Part shown: positions 1-6,093 of the stretch, piece after piece | How positions within the stretch are numbered: the first letter of the stretch is position 1 | How the letters are laid out: every line of letters starts with the position of its first letter | Assembly (NCBI GenBank): GCA_021735105.1 | Contig: JAIPHS010000072.1 | Location: 1-20,308 of the forward strand | Reading direction: 5' to 3' | Source of the DNA: Candidatus Omnitrophota bacterium | GTDB lineage: Bacteria > Omnitrophota > Gorgyraeia > Duberdicusellales > 4484-171 | DNA length: 20,308 nt | The notes under the pieces: model-generated | What the model was told of the DNA's origin: nothing | What the model saw: only the letters and a program-made list of their open reading frames with translations | The model's database searches: none | Made by a program: the position numbers and the translations under genes

Positions 1-59
1 TTTTTGAAAAATTGCATATAAACTACAATTGATGAGTTAAAATCGGAGATATTTTTTAG

Positions 60-1106
60 ATGATTCCTTTCGACGATAGAAGCTGTTATCTTCCTTATTA
101 TAATATGGCGGTTTTTCCAACTTCCCGGCCGGCTTCGTTAGTTAGCAGCTGCACCCGGAATATGCATAAATACCCCCATCGAGTTGTAAGCAACCGGCCG
201 CTTCGTCAGTTATGGAATTCAAAAATATTTCAGCTGCAGCGTGAATTATCCAGCCGGAAACGGTTAAAAGATTGTTTTATGAATATAGATTGTTCTGATT
301 ATCAAAAGTTATATGTTGAAGGGGGAGGATTTAGGCAAAAAGATGAGGCAATGGAAAAAGCGGTAAAATGCCAGAAAAAAAAATTATCTTATCTTCCTTT
401 ATCGGTTACAGTCGCTTTTTCTAATAAATGTATGAATAAATGCTATCATTGTTTGAATTCTTCCGGGACAAGAGAAAAAGGGTTGATTAAGCGGCACAAG
501 CAGGAACTTATTGAAGAGTTTATACCCCAGGCTCACTATATAGAATTTACCGGCGGAGAGCCGTTGTTAAATAGCCGTCAAGAGATTGGAAAAATCATTA
601 AGGCAAATCCGGATAAAAAATATCGAATAAGCACTAATGGAATATTGCTGGATGAACTGGGCTATGATGAGATTTTCGATAAAACGATATTTGTGGTTAG
701 CCTGTATGGTTTCGATAATAGTTCCTATCGGAGGATAACGGGAAGAGATAATTTTTCCCGAGTCTATAAATCCCTTATTAATTTAATCAAACGAGGCTAT
801 GGCAGCAAAATATTCATAAAATATGTAGTCTATAAGGAAGCTGTTTCTGGATTAGGCCGGTTTTGCGGTTTTGTCAAAGAGCACCCCTCGTTAAAAGGGG
901 TTACGATTATTTCAGACGCTTCATCCGGATTTTCCGTTTATCCCGCCATGCAAGAAATGGAAAAAATTTATAAGGAAGATATTTTTAATTGGGTATACTG
1001 CGGCAGCTCCCTGCGGCATAGAGTTGCTAACAGGTTTTTTGACCCTTTGTACTGTCTTCGTTGGCAGTGGGCAGTATGGAGCTGCCGCAGGCAAAACAAT
1101 AATTAG
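60..1106 (+). CDS. Radical SAM protein with N-terminal SPASM/twitch-like region
   Basis: A 348-residue radical SAM enzyme. The [4Fe-4S]/SAM motif is C124-x3-C128-x2-C131, followed by a GGEP motif at residues 165-168 that normally contacts SAM. Before this core, residues 9-78 look like the end of a SPASM or twitch domain: C9, C31, the phrase PLRQLWNS at 47-54, then C72 and C78. That arrangement is known in N-terminal-twitch radical SAM proteins. The start is the ATG that directly follows an in-frame TAG; a second in-frame stop lies at 30-32, so a longer form is excluded, and a weak CGGAG lies upstream. The last 35 or so residues do not resemble a normal radical SAM C-terminus and are bracketed by a 13-base inverted repeat. 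It lies 2 bases from the next gene and probably heads a three-gene operon. The substrate is unknown. Confidence 0.8.
   Translation: MIPFDDRSCYLPYYNMAVFPTSRPASLVSSCTRNMHKYPHRVVSNRPLRQLWNSKIFQLQRELSSRKRLKDCFMNIDCSDYQKLYVEGGGFRQKDEAMEKAVKCQKKKLSYLPLSVTVAFSNKCMNKCYHCLNSSGTREKGLIKRHKQELIEEFIPQAHYIEFTGGEPLLNSRQEIGKIIKANPDKKYRISTNGILLDELGYDEIFDKTIFVVSLYGFDNSSYRRITGRDNFSRVYKSLINLIKRGYGSKIFIKYVVYKEAVSGLGRFCGFVKEHPSLKGVTIISDASSGFSVYPAMQEMEKIYKEDIFNWVYCGSSLRHRVANRFFDPLYCLRWQWAVWSCRRQNNN
125..212. repeat. Imperfect direct repeat of about 20 bp in the N-terminal coding region
   Basis: Positions 125-144 (CCGGCCGGCTTCGTTAGTTA) and 194-212 (CCGGCCGCTTCGTCAGTTA) match except for one missing base and one C/T difference. 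The copies are about 69 bases apart and, because of the missing base, are read in different frames. Both are GC-richer than their surroundings. They may be a chance similarity or remnants of a short mobile repeat. Confidence 0.5.
998..1090. repeat. 13-bp perfect inverted repeat at the 3' end of the first radical SAM gene
   Basis: The sequence CTGCGGCAGCTCC at 998-1010 is exactly complementary to GGAGCTGCCGCAG at 1078-1090, with 67 bases between the arms. The arms are GC-rich in an AT-rich setting and flank most of the unusual C-terminal coding tail. They could fold in the mRNA just before the next start codon at 1109, or mark a small inserted segment. No T-run follows, so it is not a typical terminator. 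Confidence 0.75.
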
Positions 1107-1108
1107 AT

Positions 1109-2539
1109 ATGAAAATCTATTTTATTTCATCTGATTTTGCTTTATACAGAGACAATATTGTCGATAGCCGCTATCACTTTGGATTGGCCAGTTTGTTTAG
1201 TTGCCTAAAAGAGCAAGGGCATCAACCGCGCTATTTTTATTATCACGCAAAATCACAACGCCAATTGCTATTTGATGAAATTAAACAGTTTAGTCCCGAT
1301 ATTGTCGGATTTACAGTTGTTGAGTCTCAATGGCCTTACCTGAAAGAATTGGCTAAAGAGATTAAACGATTTTACCGCGGCCCGATAATTTGTGGCGGAG
1401 CATACGCTTCATTATGCCCGGAAGAAGTGGCTGGTTTTTCTTCCATTGATGCTGTGTTGGCCGGAGAAGGAGAAACCGCTCTTTCCCAGGTGTTAAAGCT
1501 CATGCAAGCAGGAAAAGATTGGCATTCTGCTTGTAATTTATTTTATTATGACTCGGAGTCGGGGAGAGCCGTCTCTAATCCTTTAGCTCCTTTGATTGAT
1601 AATTTAGATTCGTTGCCTTTTCCCGACAGAAATTTTCATCTTCAGTCTTTATCTTATGATAGTTTTATAAAGGATGAGAGCTCAAGGGTTGGTTTTGATT
1701 TAGCGTTTAAGTTTTCCCGGGGCTGCCCTTTTGGTTGTTCCTATTGTTGCTGCGCCGAATTATCTAGGAAGTATAGCCGCGGAGCCCGGTTGCCTAGATT
1801 CCATAGCCCGGATTATTGCTTAGAAGAAATAGGCAGAACGATTGGAAAAAACCGGCTACGCAAACCAATTATTTTCTTAGATGATGCATTTACCATAAAT
1901 AAAGATTGGTTGTTTGCTTTTCTGGAGGGCTATAGAAGGCGGTTTGGGATAAAATTTGCCTGTCGAAGCCGGGCCGAAGTGGTAGATAAAGAAATATTAA
2001 AGGCGTTAAAAAAATCCGGATGTTACAGTATTACCATGAGTATCGAAAGTGGTAATGACTATATTCGGAATGAAATTATGAAAAGGAAAATATCGAAAGA
2101 AAAGATATATGCTACCTTTAAAACGGCGCATAAGCTTGGGCTTGAAACCGTCGGTGCTTCTTTGATAGGTGTTCCTTTTGAGACTAAAGAAATGATTGAG
2201 GAAACAATAGAAGTAGTGGCAAAAACAAATACTCAAGATTGTTATGTAGGAATTTTTTATCCTTATGAAGGAACAGAATTGTGTAATTTGGCAAAAAAGG
2301 AAGGATTGCTGATGAATAAAAAGTTTTCAGGAAGGATGCGGGCGTATCCGGCTATTGAATCTTTACAAATTTCAAAAAACGAACTAATGAATTTTTATAA
2401 TAATTGGAGAAAATATGTTATGGCTAAAAGAAGCTTTGCTTTAAAGCTAACGGCTTTAATCAGAAAATGTTTCCGTAATAGCCTGGAATTTATTTCTCAT
2501 TTTTTAAGAAGTTTTTTTTGGAAAAATAAAAACTTATAA
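1109..2539 (+). CDS. B12-binding-domain radical SAM protein
   Basis: A 476-residue protein of the cobalamin-dependent (class B) radical SAM superfamily. Members mostly methylate unactivated carbon or phosphorus, or rearrange their substrates. Residues 1 to about 140 form a Rossmann-like B12-binding domain with the typical CGGAYASLCPEE segment and a GEGE loop. The classical DxHxxG motif is absent, as is usual in this class. The linker motif IDNLDSLPFPDR precedes the radical SAM core, whose cluster cysteines are C206, C210 and C213 in RGCPFGCSYC. Two further cysteines (C214, C215) follow at once. The C-terminal stretch of about 60 residues is basic. The gene starts 2 bases after its neighbour and has no clear Shine-Dalgarno sequence, so translational coupling is likely. 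The substrate cannot be told from sequence. Confidence 0.88.
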   Translation: MKIYFISSDFALYRDNIVDSRYHFGLASLFSCLKEQGHQPRYFYYHAKSQRQLLFDEIKQFSPDIVGFTVVESQWPYLKELAKEIKRFYRGPIICGGAYASLCPEEVAGFSSIDAVLAGEGETALSQVLKLMQAGKDWHSACNLFYYDSESGRAVSNPLAPLIDNLDSLPFPDRNFHLQSLSYDSFIKDESSRVGFDLAFKFSRGCPFGCSYCCCAELSRKYSRGARLPRFHSPDYCLEEIGRTIGKNRLRKPIIFLDDAFTINKDWLFAFLEGYRRRFGIKFACRSRAEVVDKEILKALKKSGCYSITMSIESGNDYIRNEIMKRKISKEKIYATFKTAHKLGLETVGASLIGVPFETKEMIEETIEVVAKTNTQDCYVGIFYPYEGTELCNLAKKEGLLMNKKFSGRMRAYPAIESLQISKNELMNFYNNWRKYVMAKRSFALKLTALIRKCFRNSLEFISHFLRSFFWKNKNL

Positions 2540-2548
2540 AGGCAGGTA

Positions 2549-3631
2549 ATGTTTTATTCACCGGTTTTTTATTCAAAGCTGCAGCAATTACTTTATCCTA
2601 AAGTAAAGCTTTATCCTTTGGTTTTAACCTGGTATGTTACTTTAAAATGTAATCTTTTTTGTATTTTTTGTTTTCAGCAAAAAAATTATTTTTCAGCCGA
2701 TTCAAGCCAGGAACTTTTCACAAAAGAGGCTTTTAAGTTTATCGATGATCTTGCTTGCCTCTATAGGTTTTATCCGGTAAAACCGCTTATTATTATCTCC
2801 GGAGGAGAGCCTTTGCTGCGCGAAGATATTTTTTTTCTGTGTAGTTATATCGAAGAAAAGGGGTTGAGGTATAGGTTTGCTTCAAGCATGTCTTTGGATA
2901 ATAGTTTCAAGATAACTAAATTAGCAAGACTTAAGCCGCAAGCGCTTGGGGTATCTATTGATCCGGATGCAGAAACTTATGCCGCAAACAGAAACAAAAA
3001 AGAGTTATTTAATCTTGTCGTTAAGAATATCGACCGGTACCGGTTGTTGAATAAAACCGTTCCGATTAAGCTTTGTTGTACTATTACCGATAAAAATATT
3101 GGTACGTTGTATAAGCTTCCCGCTTTGGCCAAGCGCTGGGGAGCATCTTTAAATGTTTGCCATCTGCAATTCTTGACTCTAGCAGAAAAAAAACGTCACT
3201 ATCAACGAGTTTTGGATGTTTTTGGTACAGGAATAAGGCCATCATCGGGACATGTAAATTATTTTGAAACTTTGACGATTAAGGCTATGGCAGCGGATAT
3301 CAAAAAAACAAAAAAAGAAGCTAAAAAACTCAAAACGTCACTAAAATTTATTCCCGAAATTTCAGAGAAAGAACTTGAAAGTTATTATTGTGGTACCGAT
3401 TTTTTTTCTTGCGGTTTAAGGTGCAGAAGTTATTTTTATGAGTTAAGGATAGCTCCCGATGGAGAAATATACCCTTGCCTGCAATATAGTTATGGAAACA
3501 TTAAAAAATTTTCTTTTCGTGATATTTTAGCTGGAGAAGCCGCGTGCCGGTTTCGAACAATTATTAGAAAAAATGATATTTTTCCTGGCTGTTTCCGTTG
3601 TGCAAAAAAAATTATTTACCGAAAGTATTAA
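2549..3631 (+). CDS. Radical SAM/SPASM-domain protein
   Basis: A 360-residue radical SAM enzyme. The cluster motif is C34-x3-C38-x2-C41 and the SAM motif is SGGEP at 84-88. The C-terminal 80 or so residues form a SPASM-like domain: cysteines around FSCGLRC, then IAPDGEIYPC, a GNI turn, and a final CFRC pair, enough to ligate auxiliary Fe-S clusters. Such enzymes modify peptides, sugars or small molecules; some are carbohydrate dehydrogenases. A good ribosome binding site (AAAGG at 2538-2542) precedes the ATG. It is the last gene of the first operon, and a weak hairpin lies about 60 bases downstream. No precursor peptide lies next to it, so a peptide-maturase role is not favoured. Confidence 0.87.
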   Translation: MFYSPVFYSKLQQLLYPKVKLYPLVLTWYVTLKCNLFCIFCFQQKNYFSADSSQELFTKEAFKFIDDLACLYRFYPVKPLIIISGGEPLLREDIFFLCSYIEEKGLRYRFASSMSLDNSFKITKLARLKPQALGVSIDPDAETYAANRNKKELFNLVVKNIDRYRLLNKTVPIKLCCTITDKNIGTLYKLPALAKRWGASLNVCHLQFLTLAEKKRHYQRVLDVFGTGIRPSSGHVNYFETLTIKAMAADIKKTKKEAKKLKTSLKFIPEISEKELESYYCGTDFFSCGLRCRSYFYELRIAPDGEIYPCLQYSYGNIKKFSFRDILAGEAACRFRTIIRKNDIFPGCFRCAKKIIYRKY

Positions 3632-3691
3632 TTTTTTTATAAACATTTTTTTAGTATTTTTTATAATAATTTATAGATTGTAATTTTGTCG

Positions 3692-3715
3692 ACCTGCCTT
3701 AAGCAAGCAGGTTTT
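3692..3715 (+). terminator. Weak candidate terminator after the first operon
   Basis: The arms ACCTGC (3692-3697) and GCAGGT (3707-3712) enclose a 9-base loop, and a short TTTTATT follows. The stem is short and the T-run poor, so this is only a possible transcription end for the three-gene operon that stops at 3631. The rest of the 254-base gap (3632-3885) is very AT-rich; I see no convincing gene or strong promoter in it. Confidence 0.35.
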
Positions 3716-3885
3716 ATTAAAATTAAGATGAATAGGTTATTGTTTTATTTTATAACAGGTGTTTTGGGGAAAATACGGCAATATCAAGATTATGTTAGGT
3801 AAAAAATAAATCAGTAGTTTTTAAAATGTATTTATGTTAAATCAATTTAATGTTGTGTTTTGTATGATAAAAAAAATAAAATTTT

Positions 3886-5406
3886 ATGAAAATTGCATTT
3901 GTTTATCCATCTTTTGAAAGCATAGGAATAGAATATTTATCGGCGTCTTTAAAAAAGAAAGGCCATAAAACTAAATTGGTTTTTGATCCTTGTTTGTTTG
4001 ATGACGCTTATTGGAAAAATAATTTGTTGAAAAAGGTTTTTAGTTTCAAAAAATATGTAAACATGGAAATAATTGATTTTTCTCCTGACATGGTAGCTTT
4101 TTCGGTAGTTACAGATAGGTATCTTTGGGCCTGTGAAAGCGCAGCAAGGTTGAAAAGCGTTTATGAAGATATACCTATTTTATTTGGGGGAATACATCCT
4201 ACATCAGTTCCGGAGAGAGTAATCAAAGAAGATTTTATTGATTTTGTAATTACGGGTGAAGCCGAAAAACCAATAGTCGAGCTGGCAGATTGCATAGAAA
4301 AAGGTAGGTCTAAACATAAAGTTCCTAATTTATGGTATAAAAAAAATGGGAAAATAGTTCGGAATCAAACTAACAGTTTAATAGAAGATTTAGATTCTCT
4401 TCCTTTTCCTGACAAGGATTTATATAAGGGAGAGCTTAATCAAATAGGAGGTTGTTATAATATTATAACCAGCCGAGGCTGTCCTTTTAATCGTTCCTTT
4501 TGCAATAATAATGTTTTGAGAAAGCTTTATGAGAACAAAGGTGAATATCGCAGGCGAAGAAGCGTTCAAAATGTGATTCAAGAGCTTAAACAGGCTAAAA
4601 ATAAGTATAAAATAAATCAAGTAAATTTTTTTGATGAAGAGTTTTTTTTGGAAAAAGATTGGATAAGAGATTTTTTGCCTATTTATAGAGAAGAAATTAA
4701 TATTCCCTATTTTTGTTATATAAATTCAGAATTAATTGATAAAGATAGTTTGGATTTGTTGCAAAATACCGGATGCATATCCGTAGCGCTTGGCGTTGAA
4801 ACTTTAAATCCTACCTTGAACAAAGAGGCCTTAAATAAGAAGTTTTCTCTAGAAAAAGTCCATAAGATTATAACTGTTTTAAAAAATACTAGCGTTAATC
4901 TTACTGTGTTTTTGATGTTTGGTATACCTGGCCAGACTGAGGAAGACTTAATAGAACAAATTAAATATTTTAATGTAAATAGAGTTGATGAAATACGCAC
5001 ATTTTGGTTGAGATGCTACCCTAAAACAGATATATTAAACATAGTCAAAGAGAATAAGCATTTAAAAACAGATAAAGTGGGATTAATCGGGAAAGGAGAA
5101 TCAAGCTTCTATCTTGGCGGGGATACATATAATGCTGATTTTGCAAGAATAATTCAAGTTTATAATCTTATTAATTTCTTACCTAAAAAAATAATAGACT
5201 TTATAATTAAAAACAAAATTTATAGATTATTTCCCCAAAGAAATTTTAAGAATAAGATTATATTTTTAATGATTTTAAAACATAATATAGAAAGTTTTTT
5301 CGGGAAAAAAAGTAATTATACTTTTCTTTTTCAAAAAAGATATTTTTTCTACCTTTATTATATGGTAAAAAAAATTAAAAGAGAAATAACAAAAAAGATT
5401 TTATAA
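3886..5406 (+). CDS. B12-binding radical SAM protein with a Cys-to-Arg change in the cluster motif
   Basis: A 506-residue relative of the other B12-binding radical SAM proteins in the window. Residues 1 to about 150 form the cobalamin-binding domain (FGGIHPTSVPE, GEAE loop), the linker IEDLDSLPFPDK follows, and the radical SAM barrel lies at about 190-400 with conserved FFDEEFF, GVETLN and FGIPGQ segments. The cluster motif should read C-x3-C-x2-C but reads C199-PFN-R203-SF-C206. The middle cysteine is an arginine codon (CGT, 4492-4494), one transition away from TGT. Loss of this ligand should prevent normal cluster binding. Everything else looks intact, so the change is recent, a sequencing error, or marks a non-catalytic protein. 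The gene is visibly more AT-rich than its neighbours, lacks a Shine-Dalgarno sequence and stands alone between non-coding gaps. Confidence 0.85.
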   Translation: MKIAFVYPSFESIGIEYLSASLKKKGHKTKLVFDPCLFDDAYWKNNLLKKVFSFKKYVNMEIIDFSPDMVAFSVVTDRYLWACESAARLKSVYEDIPILFGGIHPTSVPERVIKEDFIDFVITGEAEKPIVELADCIEKGRSKHKVPNLWYKKNGKIVRNQTNSLIEDLDSLPFPDKDLYKGELNQIGGCYNIITSRGCPFNRSFCNNNVLRKLYENKGEYRRRRSVQNVIQELKQAKNKYKINQVNFFDEEFFLEKDWIRDFLPIYREEINIPYFCYINSELIDKDSLDLLQNTGCISVALGVETLNPTLNKEALNKKFSLEKVHKIITVLKNTSVNLTVFLMFGIPGQTEEDLIEQIKYFNVNRVDEIRTFWLRCYPKTDILNIVKENKHLKTDKVGLIGKGESSFYLGGDTYNADFARIIQVYNLINFLPKKIIDFIIKNKIYRLFPQRNFKNKIIFLMILKHNIESFFGKKSNYTFLFQKRYFFYLYYMVKKIKREITKKIL

Positions 5407-5500
5407 AAAGCAATTATTAAATTAATATTTAAAATAAGTTAATGAATTTTTGTATTAGAAAAGCAGTGAAAGTTATAGAAAAACAATATCTTACCGGTTG

Positions 5501-5528
5501 TTTTTGCTGCAGCAAAAAGATTTTTTAT
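5501..5528 (+). terminator. Palindromic hairpin with T-run, likely terminator
   Basis: Positions 5501-5518 (TTTTTGCTGCAGCAAAAA) form a perfect palindrome that can fold into a 7-bp stem with a TGCA loop; GATTTTTTAT follows on the + strand. It lies about 95 bases after the solitary radical SAM gene and 23 bases beyond the stop codon of the converging RidA gene. It fits an intrinsic terminator for the + strand gene and could, less well, act for the minus-strand gene. Confidence 0.6.
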
Positions 5529-5540
5529 AAGAAGGGTTAA

Positions 5541-5963
5541 TTATTTTATTTCTTTTAAAGCAATTGTGCTGATTTCTACCAGCAGTTCGGGGCGGCACAA
5601 TTTTGCTTCTACGCAGGTACTGGAAGGAGGGTTTGTGATTATATTTTTTTCTTCAAAGATAGCGTCACGTAAAATATTGAACTTGTTATAAAATTTTTCG
5701 ATATCTTTAAGATAAACGGTCATATTTACGATATCAGAAAAACTAAAACCGGATTCCTTAAGAAGGGATTCTATATTCTGATAGGTTCTCTTTACTTGTT
5801 TTTCGAAATTATTGCTATGGAGTGATTCTCTTTTTTTGCCTACGCTTGCTGTTCCGGAAATAAAAAGTATTTTTGTTTTCTCGAGCTGTATTGAGGTTGC
5901 GCGGGAAAAAGCTGCCGCCGGTTGTTGAAAATTTTCACTAGTAAAATTATTTTTTTTAAGCAT
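5541..5963 (-). CDS. RidA (YjgF/YER057c/UK114) family protein
   Basis: A 140-residue single-domain protein of the Rid family, whose best-known members hydrolyse reactive enamine/imine intermediates. Conserved features include FSRA, ISGTASV, a Q-x5-NIESLL helix, VYLKD, and the C-terminal PPSSTCVEAKL...LLVEIS strand. The arginine that binds the substrate carboxylate in E. coli RidA (in its PARSCVEVA segment) has no clear counterpart: the equivalent stretch is PPSSTCVEA. The FSRA/SGTAS pattern also resembles the Rid-like C-terminal half of chorismatases, so deaminase activity is not assured. An upstream in-frame TTG at 5999 would add 12 residues, but it is the first base triplet of a near-perfect -35 box. 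The ATG at 5963 is therefore the better start. It is divergent from the large operon. Confidence 0.85.
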   Translation of the reverse strand: MLKKNNFTSENFQQPAAAFSRATSIQLEKTKILFISGTASVGKKRESLHSNNFEKQVKRTYQNIESLLKESGFSFSDIVNMTVYLKDIEKFYNKFNILRDAIFEEKNIITNPPSSTCVEAKLCRPELLVEISTIALKEIK

Positions 5964-5970
5964 AAAACTA

Positions 5971-5999
5971 ATTTTATCGAAAAAAAAATAAGAAGTCAA
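5971..5999 (-). promoter_or_regulatory. Sigma70-type promoter for the RidA gene, implying a leaderless mRNA
   Basis: On the minus strand, TTGACT (5999-5994) is followed after exactly 17 bases by TAAAAT (5976-5971). Seven bases beyond the -10 box is 5964 or 5963, the A of the chosen ATG. Transcripts would therefore begin at or next to the start codon, leaving no room for a ribosome binding site. The spacer holds a run of nine T. Confidence 0.7.
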
Positions 6000-6017
6000 T
6001 ATTTTTTTAATTGATGG

Positions 6018-6045
6018 TTGAAAAGTATATATTGCCTGCTAAAAT
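6018..6045 (+). promoter_or_regulatory. Extended -10 promoter for the large operon
   Basis: TTGAAA (6018-6023), a 16-base spacer and TAAAAT (6040-6045), with TG at 6037-6038 one base before the -10 box, make an extended -10 element. Predicted transcription would start near 6052, leaving about 40 bases of leader before the ATG at 6094. It is back to back with the RidA promoter. Confidence 0.6.
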
Positions 6046-6093
6046 AAAACTTAGTAATTTATTGATTTTGCAGCGAGCAAAAGTTTTGCCATA

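Noticed and set aside
1..59. A promoter for the first radical SAM gene (TACAAT at 24-29).
   Set aside because: No acceptable -35 box lies at proper spacing within the window, and the gene may be part of an operon that begins upstream.
3728..3802. A 24-codon reading frame (MNRLLFYFITGVLGKIRQYQ...) in the gap before the solitary radical SAM gene, considered as a RiPP precursor peptide.
   Set aside because: It has no ribosome binding site, no leader/core pattern, no cysteine or repeated core residues, and lies in very AT-rich sequence where short frames arise by chance.
5964..5999. A TTG start at 5999 giving a 152-residue RidA protein.
   Set aside because: The TTG is part of a near-perfect -35 box, no ribosome binding site precedes it, and the extra residues are low-complexity. 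The ATG at 5963 fits both the promoter and the family length.
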